From positions 7,192,001-7,256,000 of the forward strand of contig OX467082.1 of assembly GCA_950106755.1 (NCBI GenBank): a stretch of 64,000 bases of DNA. Direction: 5' to 3'. Shown here in pieces: positions 25,500-39,604 of the stretch (the first letter of the stretch is position 1; the number at the start of each line of letters is the position of its first letter). The notes below the pieces were generated by a model. It was given only the letters and a program-made list of their open reading frames with translations. It was not told where the DNA came from and did not search any database. This DNA is from Climacium dendroides. Taxonomy: Eukaryota > Streptophyta > Bryopsida > Hypnales > Climaciaceae. The position numbers and the translations under genes are program-made.

Positions 25500-26350
25500 A
25501 TGTATGTATTTTTATATAGCTAATGTAGTTCAAAGTAAAAGATGATTAAACCCTTGTATTTCCAAAATAAGAAGACAATTTAATTCAACTTTTGATTTAA
25601 AGATAACTCTAAAATCTATATCTTTCACACCATAGGTCTACACAACACAAGAAAATGTCTATACAACCTTCCTTGCAAAGAGCTTTCCAAAATAACAAAA
25701 AGTAACAAAAAAGTAACTAGGAAAAGTATAATTTCAAAGATCTAACTGTGACAAAAAAAAATACTACCTAATTCAATGTATAGACTAGTGTACCTTGTGC
25801 CATTGTCATAGTCAAAATAAAAGTAAATTTTAATTTTTGACTTTTTGAATTCATAAAAACTTTGAAATTTAATAACTTTCACATTGTGGGTCTTAACATC
25901 ATGAAACAAAGTCCATGCACCTCCTTACTTAGGGCTTTCAAATTATAGTGATTGTACTATGAGTGTAAATGGGAGATGTATACTCCAAAAGATTTCATTA
26001 TACTAAAACAAACAAACAAACAAACAAACTCATTTGAGGTATAGATGTATTTATATAGATTAGTGTAGCTTTGTACCATCGGCAGAAAGTAAGAAATTAC
26101 AAAGCTAACCTTTGCATTCCCAAAGTTAAAGATGATTTAATTCAAATTCTAATTCCTAAACCCATGTTTTTCATACAATAGGTCCAAATGCCACAAAACA
26201 AAGTTTGTGTATCCTCCTCAATGAGAGCTTTCTAACAATATCAAGAATGCAACCAAGAGATGCATGTTACAAAAGATCTCACCATAATAAAACAAACAAA
26301 GTAAACAACTAAATTTAAGATATATAAAAAAAACTCAATATAAAAGATAT
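25500..26350. repeat. Three diverged tandem units of about 250-290 bp
   Basis: Each unit carries a block on the pattern ACCATAGGTCTACACAACA, a variant of AAAGTCCATGCACCTCCTT and AGAGCTTTC. The AGAGCTTTC marks fall at about 25674, 25926 and 26221. Confidence 0.65.
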
Positions 26351-29300
26351 TTTGTCATAGTGACAAATCTGGAACCATGCATCCTCTTGGCTATAATTAT
26401 TTTTGAATATTAAATTATCCTAAATTATAGATCTTTTACTTTTGGTAATGGTTGTAGCAATGACATAAGGCATACTAGTCTTGTATTTAAATTCTATTTA
26501 ACTATTATAAGAATAGTTCATATACTCTCAAAAGTCAAAATGTATATTAGATGGGAATACTCTACATGAAATTTCCTTGTACCATAATTTTAAGGATCAT
26601 TCTTCTTACACTTTTGGAACTCATTATTGTAGATTGGATAGTAAGAGCAACATATGAAGGGATCCAATAGCTAGTGTAAAATCAACTAGTGAAATCAATA
26701 AATTATCATTTTAATTTTAATATTTTAGGTTACATAATAACTATATGAAAAAACAGATTTATAAAGGTTAATCACATATACCATCTTCCATATTAAATTC
26801 ACATAATCATGAATATCTTATTACATTAGTCATCTAAAAATAAGATGGTGAACAATATTTGACCTTAAAGTTGTGAATCTAACTTTGATCTTGAAGTCCA
26901 CATGTGGAATTAGTGCCTTAGAGCATCTGCAATGTGCCCATTAACATAACACTATGCCGAGTCAAGATTGTTTTTTGTTTAAATTTGCACTTCAATACAA
27001 TTGTTATTGAGGCCTCCAATTCTACGGCCTTGGTATGCGACCACCCAAGATTGGCTAATTTGCAACATGTAAAGGGTCCATGAGTTGGTCCATATAGGAA
27101 TAATCATTATTGTCAACTCTTTTCAAGCATTGGTATATGTACTAATCAATTCAACCTTCCCTTGTTTTCATGAGAAGTCTTTTTTTAATGTAGATTTTCT
27201 TTCTTTCTTTTTTAATATGGAAAAGTCCATTTCACATTGGGATTGCTGGCTTTGCATTGGGATAATTTGTCCAAAGAGAAAATTGGTATTGTGCGGGGCC
27301 TGGTGGAATGACTTGCCCTTTGTTGTTACAAGGTTTGTATATTGAGTATGCATTGCAAATGCTCTCACATAAATAAAGGTGTAAATTGAATGGCTTTGTA
27401 AAATTAATTAGTGCCTCAATTGTAAATTTTTTCTACCCTACACTAATTTTTTATAGTCGAACCACCAAGCAAATCATTGATAACCAACCAATTAAGCAAT
27501 TATGGACATGATGTGGAGTATAACAAGGCAAAGGAAATATTTCCATAGGTGTAGAGATATAAATGAAGGGGATTGTTAAAAGTTTTTTAATTTTAATAGT
27601 TGTTGTGAACTTATAGTGAATTTTTGAAGGCAAAAATTATGTCAAACCCATATCCAATGTGTAGAGTTGAAAAAATGCTTAGAAATAGAGTCATTGTTGT
27701 TGATTAATAGACAATTTATGAAGGCTATGTGTCATGGCACCTAGCGACAATAGTATTAGTACTATTGATATTTACAGAATAGTAAATGAGATGTAATAGG
27801 ATGTAATGGTGAGAATGGAGGTGTAAGTGGCCTTTTTTGGTAGGACTAGTAATTGCTCTAGTGGGAGTGCTGTTAGTGGCCTGCAACAACTTCAAAATTG
27901 TGTTTGTAGCATTGTATTGGCAATCACCTTCTTGCCCATGTACAACAAAAGGGATGTTAGCCAAAGTTGATGTTGTACCACCAAAGTCTTGGGATGGTTG
28001 TCATAGAGCCTTGCATTGTGGCCACAATAAGCATTGCATTTGCGAATACACTCCACGGTTGTTGAGGTTGAGGGCACTACAGTTGGAACAAATAGTTTGG
28101 CAAAAACATGAATGGAAGAGTGGCTTCACAAGTGAATAGAAATGCTAATTGTAGACTGACAAAAAATTGCTAATAAAGGTATATGCAACAAAAGCAAAGG
28201 CTATTAGGTAAGCACTCCAAAATTGCAATGTTTCATATTCAACAAATAACCCTACCTTTTTATGGGCTCTTTTGTATGTTACCTTGTCATCTATATTTCT
28301 TGTAAATATGTAATTGGCACTTCTCCTTTGAATTTTGTCATCCATCTAAACCTATGACTGTTTATAGTGATGCTAACATGCTCATGGATGCTTTTATATG
28401 TAGGAGCTCCAAACAGCCAACGGAAAAGGGTTGGAGCTTTTGCCTTACCAATGTTAATGTTGCATGAACTTTCCCATATTGCTTGTATGTGTCATTTATG
28501 CCAAACTCTATAGCAAGCCTACACTACACCTAAATGTGATTCTCTCTTGCTATGCAACCATTGTAAGAGGTGTCAAAATTTGGTTTTAATTTATACGAGT
28601 CTACTTGCCATTGTCGTACCCTAGCTTATTGTCACTTCTTTTTGTTCAAACATTGTCCTTGGCATTAGTCCTTCTTCTTTGCCAATGTACATGCAAGCTT
28701 TCTAAGTCACCATAGTCCTCCAACTCCTCTGTGCTTCAACACTCATGTGCACTATTGCTATTGGACTCATTGCTTACATTGTGCACATCAACTACGCAGA
28801 AATGGACTTCTTCATCTTCTGAGAATCCTACAGTTACTAATGCCATACTTCTATAAAAGCTTATGCATCACCAAGAATGAAGATGAAATTTATGATTACT
28901 AATGCCTTCAATTTTGCATGTACTAGTATGATACCAAAGGATTGTACACAGTCAAGGGTTCTAACTTCTGTTGACGCGGCTATGGACTTTTTTTAAGCAA
29001 AACGTTGTCACAAAGATTTGCTATTAGATCTGGAATAGCACAGAGCTTTTGTTGTGGAAATGCTTTGTAAGTAGTTGCCAATACTTTTAAACACCCTAAA
29101 TAATAATAATCCTACTCTATAACTCCCATTTTCCCAAATCCCTATCCTACAATTCCTACTATACCCTAAAAATTGTCATATCTAGTTTTGATTTAGCATA
29201 ATTTTTGGACATTAGCTTCAAACAACTTAAATTTTTTTGAAAATATAGATTAACTATAAAAATATTCATAAATCAAACTTCATCATATATTAAGATATTG

Positions 29301-30768
29301 TCCAATTTTGGTGAACATTTTTCTACTACTGACTTCTTAATCCTTCACTACTTCTTCAACCAGTTATATTTTGGTACATAATTTTTAAATCCTAAATACA
29401 TTGAAACTAAAATTTTGATAAAAGTTAAAAGATATGAACCTATAAAATTTCATTTTCATTGCACAAGATTTCAATAAGAATGAAACTCCTCAAAACACCC
29501 TCCTTGGCTACCTTTGAATCCAAACACCTCTGCTTCAAAGCCTTATAATGTTCTTTCCATAATAGATCTAGATCCAAAACTTGGCATTTCAGTAAATCAA
29601 TTATTCAAAAAATCAAATTCAAAAGCTTATATTCATCCAACACTTATTCAAAATGCAAGACAAGACTATCTCAAATTAATACTCCTTTCAATATAAAATC
29701 ATAACAAGTACACAACTAGCACTCAAAGTGCCTCCTACACCTTCCAACACATTGAAAGAAGGGGGAAAGACAAGGGATTAGCCCTTACCTCAAGTAGACA
29801 CCCAAACTCCAAGACAGCTAGCTGCTGGCTAATCCTAATTCTACTAACCTTAGTATTAACTACTAACCAACTGGTTATTATCAAGCCAACTAACACAAGT
29901 TCAACACCAAGTTTTAAACACCAAACTTCAAAAATCAAACTTTTAAACATCAAGCTTTTGACAATAATAACTACAAATACTAAATTTTTTTTTTTTAATA
30001 AACAAAGATGTCATTTCAACTACTAGACGGCCTACATCACGACAATGTTTGCTTCCACAAAAATCCGACAGGAGTTCTCTTTTATGTGTATCATTGGACA
30101 TGAAGACACAAAAGTTCAAATCACTTTAATTATGCTAGTAAACTTAGCTTAGAAGTTTGCAAGGCATACTTTCGCATACTACTGAGAGAAAAATGCACTC
30201 TATTTACAAAGAAGCCCTCAATACATGTTTGTATTTACCAAAATTAGTCAAAACCTCATCTCATTTACGTTGAGGAAGTTCTAGAAACTACTCAACAATA
30301 TTTTCATTTCCATTACCATGCATATGTCAATATTGTGAACTACTTCACTAAAGTAGAAACATCCAATTTTGTCCATATATCTAATCCTTGTTCCATAGAC
30401 TACCCTTAATGTGTCTTTAGAATTTTATTAATGTGTCCTACACATGTTTAACTTTGATTTGTTGACGCACTTGAAGGACATATATTAAATTCTGATTTGT
30501 TGATAGCTGATTTTGTGCAGTTCAATTTTGGGTGCACCTATGGGACAGTTCTAGTGGTCTAGGCAACCAACACTTTGAAAAATCATAAAAATTACATACA
30601 ATGTCCGAAAAATCTATTTTTTTTTAATATTCATGATTTTTACTTGCATATATTACAAAAATATACCTTCAACTATATTGAATTGCTTAAAGTAACGGTT
30701 TTGGATGTTTCTACCCTATAAATACACTACTTGGGAGTTTGTAAAGCAATGCACACAAAATTACGTCC
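26351..30768. other. Intergenic DNA with unrecognised decayed frames
   Basis: Minus-strand readings at 28077-27892 (CGHNARLYDNHPKTLVVQH) and about 28850-28620 (FSEDEEVHFCVVDVHN, then a stop, then STEELEDYGDLESLHVHWQ) look like old coding sequence, perhaps from a transposon. I cannot assign a family. The rest is AT-rich with nothing recognised. Confidence 0.4.
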
Positions 30769-31747
30769 TTAACCCTAGAAGGCCCAAGGCCATTTCGGGT
30801 ATGAAAACATCCTTGCTTTTCAAGCCTTATAAGTCTATATCTCGCTAAGGTATGAAAATCTCAACCGTACAATCTTGTAGTGTACATATTGTAGATGATG
30901 TGGATCAAATTTGGAGTCATTTGACCGCACGGATTGAAAGATTATAATGTTTTAGTGTTGAAAAAAGATACTGAAATTTTCCTAAAAACACAATTGGAGG
31001 TGAAATTTGATTTCTAAACCTACTCACATTAAAAAAAATTTAACTAAAATGTGCTTTGAAATCAACATACAAACTCATTGGTGAAAAAAAAATCATGAAA
31101 GTGACTCATTGTGTTTGCAAAATGATTTTGAAATGTCAAAAAAATAGCCAAAAAGGGTACAAAAAACACATCTAAGGCTGAACCTACTTCTACTAAAATG
31201 CTTCTTAGTCACTTGTTACTTCTTTGATTAATACAAAATTTTAGCCACACAAACTAGGCAAGTATGCGCAACTTTCCTCCAAAAAAGTTTTCAAGATGGA
31301 CGCAGTATGAAGAAGTAACAAGCTGCCGAAGTGCAGACTAACCAAAAAATGTTAGGGTTTTGAACTTTGAATTGCTTCCAAGTATTCAAAACAACTTGGA
31401 TTGCTATGAAAATTTTCCACAATAACTAGACTTCTAGAGGAACAAAATCCAACAAATTTTATTGAAAACAAACATTGGATGAAGGAGATACAAGCCTTCA
31501 AAGTTGCAGCCATGACAATGCAGTGTGTTGAACCCAAACTGAACCTGTGAAGTTTGAATGTCTTTCACAAACTCAGTTCGTCTTGGATTGATCTGAAAAT
31601 TCTACTACACAAACTAGACTAGTATGGTCAACTTTTCCAACAAGTTTTATTAAATTTGGTCATTGGATGCAAAATTTACAGCACTTTGAATTGTACTTCC
31701 AAACTATGAACGGCCAGAATCTGTCCCCTTGGGCGGTCTAGGGTTAA
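30769..31747. mobile_element. TTAA-bordered element, 979 bp (second subfamily)
   Basis: Left terminus TTAACCCTAGAAGGCCCAAG; right terminus reversed TTAACCCTAGACCGCCCAAG. The interior is homologous to 7240-8184 (shared ATCTTGTAGTGTrCATrTTG, GATTGAAAGATTATAATG). The minus-strand open frame at 31352-31537 has no recognisable product. Confidence 0.8.
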
Positions 31748-32039
31748 TAGTACATGCCTCCATTTTCCATATACCATGCTCACATTTACATTACACTTGG
31801 CTATCCTGCTCTGCCGCAACCATAATTCCAAGCCGCCTAATTGCCAATTTTATTATGACCATTCCCAAAAAATAATGTAAATCACTCTTACAATGGACTG
31901 CATTTCAACCACCCTAGTCATTGCCCATTGGGTACTGATTGACTATCTGGTGAAGAGATGCACCCCCGCCCTTGCCCCCCTTTCATTTTTTATTTAAAAA
32001 AATTTCAGACCATAGATCTTTTCATAGAAAAAAAATAAA

Positions 32040-32260
32040 ACCAATCTCGAAGTTGTTGATCTGGAATATGAATACGGATACAAAAATAAATATGGATGCA
32101 AATACAGAAGACAGATATGGATACATATTTAGAAGATAGGTATGGATATGGATACGAATATGACTATGAATACAAATACAAAAGATAGATACAAGTACAG
32201 ATTACAGATACAGATATAAGTATGGATATGATTATGACTATATATACATACACACACTAA
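32040..32260. repeat. Degenerate GGATAC/GAATAC hexamer tract
   Basis: Low-complexity repetition of GGATAC, GAATAC, AGATAC and similar words. Confidence 0.8.
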
Positions 32261-32334
32261 AATCCCATATCAACTGTAGAACCTAATGTCAATTTGGAAT
32301 TAGAAATTGGAGCTGGGGAAGATATTTAGGGTTT

Positions 32335-32410
32335 GGATTGGGTTGGAGGTTAAGTTGGAGGTTGGGTTGGATTGGGTTGGAGGTTAAGTTGGAGGTTGGG
32401 TTGGATTGGG
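32335..32410. repeat. GGTTGGAGGTTAAG minisatellite
   Basis: A unit of about 37 bp (GGATTGGGTTGGAGGTTAAG plus TTGGAGGTTGGGTT) is present twice. Confidence 0.8.
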
Positions 32411-33729
32411 GGATAAAAAAATATTTAATATGGATTGTAGGGGGCGGATTGGGGAATTAAAAAAAATATTTAAATTGGATGGGTGAGTGGGTGGGGTATA
32501 AAACCTTTGCCTCACTATGCTTATGCGTTCAAAATACAAATACACCAAAATAATGGGTGGCTCTACCTTACTAGAAGATCCAATTTGACTTCAAACTATT
32601 GATGTATGTGATCATATTTCTTAGATTCTTTTCCATTGATTGAATCTTTAGTACCATCAATTAGCATGTAAAAGAAACTAACTCACATAGTATTAAAAGC
32701 TTCTTCATTAGCTCATTGTTGATGATTTTGTTATAATCAATTGATTTCAGATTGCTCTAGTTTCTTGGTGGATTTCACAAATTTGTCAATTGTGAGTTGC
32801 TTGCAGGATGATAAACCAATCCCACGAAATGGGATTAGTAGGGTAAAAATGCAGAAATTTTATGTCGGGAAAAAATGCAAAATTTTTTATTTTTTGCACA
32901 TGAGTATTTTTTTCAAATTTTGAATTTATATTTGCAATCAGAGACCCCAAATTAGCTACAAGAAGTGTAGAACGTACCCTAAACACAATACAAAATAGGG
33001 GGCAAGTTTTTATTTTTATTCTTGAGAATTTGAGTTTTTATCCTGCTAGTCCCACTTTGTGGAATGGATTTAGCATCCTGCAAGTTGCTTGACTTCATTA
33101 GAAAATCTACAATCATCAATGGAGAAGATGCACAATCTAGACAAGTTTTTGTCATTTACATCACATGTGAATTTGAATACATATATCACAAGAGTACATA
33201 GATAGCTTGAGTTTGTCTTTCAATGCACTTGAAATATTAATGTGGACTCTTCCATAGTAGTACTTGTATATTCTTTAAAACTTACCAATCCAATTTACAA
33301 AGGTGGTGCTCAAAGAAGAAGTGGTGATGAAAAATTAGAAAGGAAAGTTTAACCTTTAAAGGATAGGTTTGTCACCATAGAAATCATCATTTTTGATACC
33401 AATACTATGTGAATCATTTGCTTGAAAAAATCCAAGAGTTCTCATTAGAAGTCAAACTACTAAGCATTGACCTTCTCTTTCCACACAAAATTCCAAGGAT
33501 CAATGAACATCTACACTTTTGTCTTACATAGAAAGGATTTTGCCATCCATTGAATAATAAATGTTTGTAGCATTGTACAAGGGTTAAAAGAATTTATTAA
33601 GTTTAAAGGGGGTACTTGTAGTAATCATGGAACAAGAATTTTTTCAAGTGTAAGAACTACAATCAAGTGAGCTATTTGATAAAGTCTAGTAGCTTTCAAT
33701 TTGTATAAAATTAAAAATTCTAATTCTAA

Positions 33730-33965
33730 TTTTGTTTTTGTTTGCATTTGAGAACTAATTTTGGCAAGCTTATCACTATATTTGTCACTACGTACTTAAA
33801 AAGTGGTAGGCAATGCCCTTCTCCCAACATTTTATAGGTGTAATAGTGCTTGCCACTTTTGATCACATTGTTCTTGTTTGCATTTAAGAGCTATTCCTAG
33901 TAGGCTTGTCACTATGCACTCAAAAGTGGTGGGCATTACCCAAATCCTACACATTTCACAATGAT
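33730..33965. repeat. Tandem duplication, offset about 145 bp
   Basis: TTGTTTGCATTTrAGAGCTA and CAAAAGTGGTGGGCA-type blocks occur in both halves. Confidence 0.6.
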
Positions 33966-34315
33966 AATCACATTGCATTGTGATAAATTGTCATATTTGA
34001 GGAAAACCATATATAAATTACAAAGGAGTACACATGTCATTTTTCTATTGGTTGTAAAATTATTACACAAATTTTGAAAGGGATACACATGTATTCATTT
34101 TAAAAATAACCTCAAAATTTTTATTTACAAGTGCTTTAAAAAAGACCATGAAGCAGAAGGTAACAAATATTTGTAACCAATCTAAGTTCAAGAGAAAATG
34201 TAAAGCAAAGGACCTCATAGAACATGTCTACATTACTAGGTTCTATATGAACATCATTTCACATGATATAATTAATTGCATGAAAAGAAAATTTACAAAT
34301 ATGCAAATTATATTT

Positions 34316-36059
34316 TTAACCTCTAAAGGACCAAGGCCTTTTTTTGGACCAAAAAAATATTGAAAACCACCATTTCTATTGCAAAGAGTAAAAAATTTGA
34401 ATTTTTTTCTACATCTAGCCATTTTAATTATAGGATCTTACATTCAAATAGAATGAAAATGTGTGGAATAAATTTCAAAAATTTGGACTGCACAGATTGC
34501 AAAGAATAGTTGTGTTTAAAGTAAAGAACACAAGGTTTGTAGCACATTGTGGGATTAGATTATTTGAATTTGAACCTTCTTAACTTTGATTTTTTGCACT
34601 ACAAATTTTTGAAGTTAAAATTTTTATAGTGAAAAATTGAGTTGAGGATCTAAGAAAAAAAATTTAAGGAAATAAAACAAAATTTTCATTCTTAAAAAAT
34701 TTCTTTAGTAGAAGTAGATATGAGATAGAAGGAAAATCTAAATTATTAATATCTCTAAGATGGAGTTAAAACATACTAATTTCCAATGGCAAGATTGTCC
34801 TAGCAAATTAAACTGTATGGAATTTTTCTTTTTGAAAAATTGTACAAATCAAATTCAAAATTGAATCCTACAAGTTCAAGAAGATGTTTAGATTGCCTCC
34901 AAAACAAGATTGTCCATAAATTTCACATCACTTATCCAAATGAAATGAATCAAAGTTTTCTATGTAGACAAAAATATAATCTATGAGAAAAAAATTTTAA
35001 AAAAAATTTAAATTTTTAAATTTCTTTTTGTTGCCTAATTTTCCTTGTTATGAACTTTTCTGGACATAACTTTTGTTCTTGGGCACCAATTGAAAAAAAA
35101 TAATATTCCCATTAATATTATCAATTTTTATATCTTCAAAAAAAACTTTTAAAAATTATAACAAAAATTGAAATTGTAGGTACCTACCCAAAATCCAATT
35201 TGTCCCCTGAAGAAACAATGGTCCTTTGGAGAGTAAGGACATCATCCAAAAGTGACCATCTAGATTACAAGATATTTGTTATTCTTGTCCCTTCCTTGCT
35301 TGACAATTCAAGACATAATGGAATTTATTTTGGTTTATGTTGCAAAAAAATGTGTGTAAATGATTGAGCAAAGTTGTGAATTTAGATTACAAGATATTTG
35401 CATTTAAAGTGAAGAAAACAAGATTTTTTTACATCTAGATCAACTAGATTTTTTGGCTTTGAATCTTCTTAACTTAAAATTTTTGTACTATTGATATTGA
35501 TTTTTTAATTTTATATGATAAAAAATTGAGTCAAAAATCTAAAAGAATTTTTTTTTTAAAACTTAATTTTCATTGATTAAAAATTTGTTAAATAGAAGTA
35601 GTTTGAAGATTGAAGGGATAACTAAATGGTTAGTAGTTCTAAGATGGAGTTGAAACACAATAATCCCAATGATGAGATTGTTCTAGCAAGCAAATTTAAC
35701 CCTACCTAAAATTGTTTTTTGAAATATTGTAAAAAAATTGTAAAAATTGCTTTCAAAAATGGATTCTATAAGTTATTTTTTCAAGAAGATGCTTAAATTG
35801 TCCAAAAAATAAGATTGTTCATAATTTCTCATTATTAGCCCAAATAGAATGAATCAAAGCTTCAAATGTAGACAAAAATGTAATATTTGAGAATAAAATT
35901 AAAAATTAAAAAAATTCAACTTTTTGTGATTTCTTTTTGTCTGTCCTTCAAGTTGCTTTTATGACTCATGGTGACATAATATGTCAAAAATTGAAATCAT
36001 ACAAGCCTACCAAAAATCCCAAGAGCCCCTTGTAGGGACTTTTGGACTTTAGAGGTTAA
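34316..36059. mobile_element. TTAA-bordered element, two units in tandem, 1744 bp
   Basis: Left terminus TTAACCTCTAAAGGACC; right terminus reversed TTAACCTCTAAAGTCC; 13 bp perfect. Two diverged units of about 0.85-0.9 kb follow one another, with the join near 35230 (GGTCCTTTGGAGAGTAAGG). The open frame 34148-34363 only overlaps its left end. Confidence 0.7.
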
Positions 36060-36089
36060 TGTGAAGGATACAAAAATCTAATGTATTAC

Positions 36090-36450
36090 AAAACAAAAGT
36101 ATACAATACCTATCGATCAATAAACCCCACAACTATCCAAGAAACCAAACCCATAAGTGTGCAATACCTATCAATCAATAAACCTAATAACTATCTAAGA
36201 AGACCAAAACTAGAACTGTGCAATACATATCAAATAATGAACTCTACAACTATCCCAAAAAATAAAATTGGGTGTGCAAAATCAATCAACCAATCAACCA
36301 ATCAACTATTCTCCAAGACCAAAATTGGTCAATTGGGGGTGTGCAATACCTATCAACTAATAAACCCCACAACTATTCAAGAAGACCAAAACTAGAGGAG
36401 TGCAATACCTATTAACATTCTCTAAAATTGCACGATTGTTCAAGAAACCA
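36090..36450. repeat. Minisatellite, about six copies of a 55-65-bp unit
   Basis: GTGCAATACCTATCAATCAA, then AACCCCACAACTATCCAAGA, then GACCAAAACTAGA recur in order. The open frame 36081-36395 is a reading of this array. Confidence 0.85.
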
Positions 36451-36856
36451 AGAGTATGTAATAGAAATAACTCAAAGGTGTTGTTTTTTTAATCTCAAAG
36501 GTGTAATGCAAAACTTAATAAGAATGCTCTAAGACTTGTGTTGACAAGAGTGAGGCTTTCCCCATCTTGCCTTCAATATATACTATCACTACAATTTGAA
36601 GTTTCTTAAAAAAACTAAGAGTCTCTAGGAGGCATTGAGATATCTAAGTTAGGGATTACTAAAAGGTTTTACAAGGTCACATATTTAGTTTAGAAGAATC
36701 ACTTGAAGGTTTCAAGTAGCTATAAAAATACTATAGGGAGTCCCCTACGATACTAGGCAAATACACCTATCTTTAAAAGAAGACTTGACTTCTGTAAAGT
36801 CCAATAAAGGTAGTGAAAAGTTATCTAAGTTGTTGAAAGGCAAATGCTTGTAACAT

Positions 36857-37461
36857 TTAACCTTTAAATGTCCAAGACACCATATTTTGGTATTAATTAA
36901 ACTTTGAAGTGAAATAAAGTCTTATAACATTATATTTTGGCCTATTTCAAACATCAAAAAGGCAATTTTGATTTTTCTATTAAAGGTTTTGTGCAAATGG
37001 ATTCATTGCAAATCTTAATTTTTTAGTGTTAGAGAGTCTTGGAGATGAGCCTCAAAATACATTGGATCTTGGAGGGAAAGATATTACATTGAAATTTCAT
37101 TTAAAAAATTATAAAGTAGATTTGAAAAGCTATAGATTGATTATAGATATACATGTTATGTCCTTCAATCTCAAGTTTTTTTCATGACCTCAATATTAAA
37201 GTTGACATGTAAAAAAAGGATTGAAAGACTTCAAATCACTTTTTCAATTCTAACACCTTCTTGATCAAGTATTATAATCTTTTGATCTGCAAGTGATATT
37301 GTTGTATTTTCTTTTCTTGTGTGATTTGTAATACATCTAGTTTGAATTTATATGGTTATAGGTTTAAAAATTTGATTTAAAAAAATCAAAATTTTAGCAA
37401 TCTATTTAGTTTTGATCAAAGTCTAGGAGCTTAAAAAAGGTCTTAGACATTTAGAAGTTAA
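36857..37461. mobile_element. TTAA-bordered element, 605 bp
   Basis: Left terminus TTAACCTTTAAATGTCCAAG; right terminus reversed TTAACTTCTAAATGTCTAAG. Internal sequence 37020-37200 is a relative of 470-640 and of 9350-9500 (reverse). Confidence 0.7.
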
Positions 37462-38079
37462 TAAGATTTATAAAACAATTTCATTGAAAAGGAGTATGGT
37501 GATGTCAACACTTTTGCATGCTTTAGAATGATAAGTATTCACCAAAATATATTCATGTATGTTGATCAAAATACCAATTTAGTAATATATTTGGTTGGCC
37601 TATTACATAGATATTTGGAATGAATAGTATTGCATCTGTGGAGCAAAAAGGTAATCCTATCTTTTTGTGAAATAGGGAGGTGACACTTGATTTTTTGCAT
37701 TAACAATAACAAAGAAAAAATTACTACTTTATGAAAATGAGCATTTTAATTAATTTCTATCTTATTTCAAATTATCGTATACCTTTGAGGATTGATTAGA
37801 AACAAGGAACATTGAAATCCTTGCAATTGTAGATTTAATTCCTAAAGGTCAAGTGTCCATTGAAAAGAAAATTGAAAATCTACATAGGTTCCTATGAAGT
37901 TAATTTTGATAAGATGTTCATGAGGTGAGAAAATGGACCCTTTAGTAGGAATATAATTTTTTTGGATTGGGTGCTTGGATCAAAAGTTATGTTCCCTTAA
38001 ATTTTTTTGGCACCCTCAATATTTTTTTGTCAACTTTGATGCATTTTTTACAAAAATTCTTATCAACTTTTGAATTTTG

Positions 38080-39604
38080 GATTGTATAGAACTAATAAAA
38101 AATGACATTCAATTAAAAAAAAATATGAATTTTAGATCTCAAATCAAATTTTAAGAGGAGTCAAATTTTGTTAGCTATATTAAGGTGGTTTGAAGAAAAC
38201 ACATTTTCTTTGAACTTCAAGCCCTATTATCTTGCAATTTGTGGAATTTTTTCCCACATATTCAAAATGCTTGTCTCTAACTTTTTTACCATTTGTGGAT
38301 TTGAAATAATTTTTTTTCTCATTGCATACAAAATCATCAAAAAATGACTAGTGTTTTTTTAGTTTATCTAGCCTCCTTGCAATGTAGGGTGATTTAGAAT
38401 AAGGTAGAATCTATATTTGCTTTTAAAATTTCTATAGGTGAACCTAACATCATATAATTATGAATAGTCAAAATCCTCAATTTGTATAGAGAAAAAATTG
38501 TGTTCAATGAAGGCAATAATAAAAAAAAGACTTTTTTCGCTTCAAACACTATAATTTTTCAATCTACAAAGTCAAATCGTTTGAAGTTTTTTCCACACAT
38601 TTCCTTAGTTGTTAATGCACTTTTATACAATTGAATTTTTTTTAAATAATAATTTTTTATCTTGAGCAATGCATTTTTGGCAAATTTGGAAGAAAAAAAA
38701 TTGGCAAATTTGGATTTTTTTCTCTTCCAAAATACCCTTCAACCTATAAAAATGATTTTTTGAAACTTTTTTAGAATATAAAAAACTGATGAGCTTTGTG
38801 GGAATAAATTTTTTTTTCACATTCAGTGCCTGGAAACAAAAGTTATGACCATATAAGTTCAAAATAGAAGACAGGGCAATCTGGACAGCCAAAAAATAAA
38901 TTTAAATTTTAAATTTTAAATTTTTTTTCCTTATAGATTATATTTTTGTCTACATGGGAAGATCTTATTCATTCCATTTGGACTTATTATGAGAAAGTTA
39001 TGGACAATCTTGTTTTTTGGGTAGTTAGAGCATCTTCTTGAAAAAATAACTTATAGAATTCATTTCTGAATGCAATATTTACAATTTTTCTAAAAAAAAA
39101 TTTTATATGATTTTATTTGCTTGCTAGGACATTCTCACCATTGGGATTAGTGCATTTTAATTCCATCTTAAAGATATTAATAATTTAGATTTTCCTTCTT
39201 TCTCATACCTACTTCTACTTAATAATTTTTTAAGCATGAAAATCAAGTTTTTTTTGAATTTTTTTTCCCCTAGACTCTCAACTCAATTTTACACAATAAG
39301 GATTTAAAGCTCAAAACTCTATAGTGCAAAAAATTTAAGTTAAAAAAGTTCAAAGTCAAATAATCTAGTCTTGCAAGGTGCTGAAAAAAATTGTTTTTTT
39401 CACTTTAAACACAAATATTTCTTAATCTATGTGATCAAAATTTCTGAAATTTTTTCCACACATTTTCATACTAGTAAGGTATAAGATCCTACAATTGGAT
39501 GTGCAAAAAAAATAATTTTCAGTTTTTTTTACTCTTTGCTACAGAAATGGCAGTTTTGAGTGTTTTTTGGCAGAAATAAGGCCTTGGTCTTTTAGGGGTT
39601 GATG
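38080..39604 (-). mobile_element. Reverse-orientation relatives of the 34316-36059 element
   Basis: The right end GGCCTTGGTCTTTTAGGGGTTGA (39582-39604) is the family terminus with TTAA decayed to TTGA. Inward sequence is the reverse complement of the 34316-35230 unit (ACTTCTACTTAATAATTTTT, CTCAACTCAATTTT). The left boundary is unclear. Confidence 0.55.

Larger units (their letters stand above)
31748..34315. other. AT-rich intergenic DNA
   Basis: Beyond the low-complexity tracts and the 33730-33965 duplication, no gene or complete element is seen. Confidence 0.55.

Noticed and set aside
36081..36395. 104-codon frame with repeated NTYxSINPTT peptides
   Set aside because: It is the translation of a minisatellite whose unit is not a clean multiple of three; no start context or homology.
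36090..36450. CRISPR-like spaced repeat
   Set aside because: The units are contiguous diverged minisatellite copies in a eukaryotic genome, with no constant repeat plus unique spacer structure.
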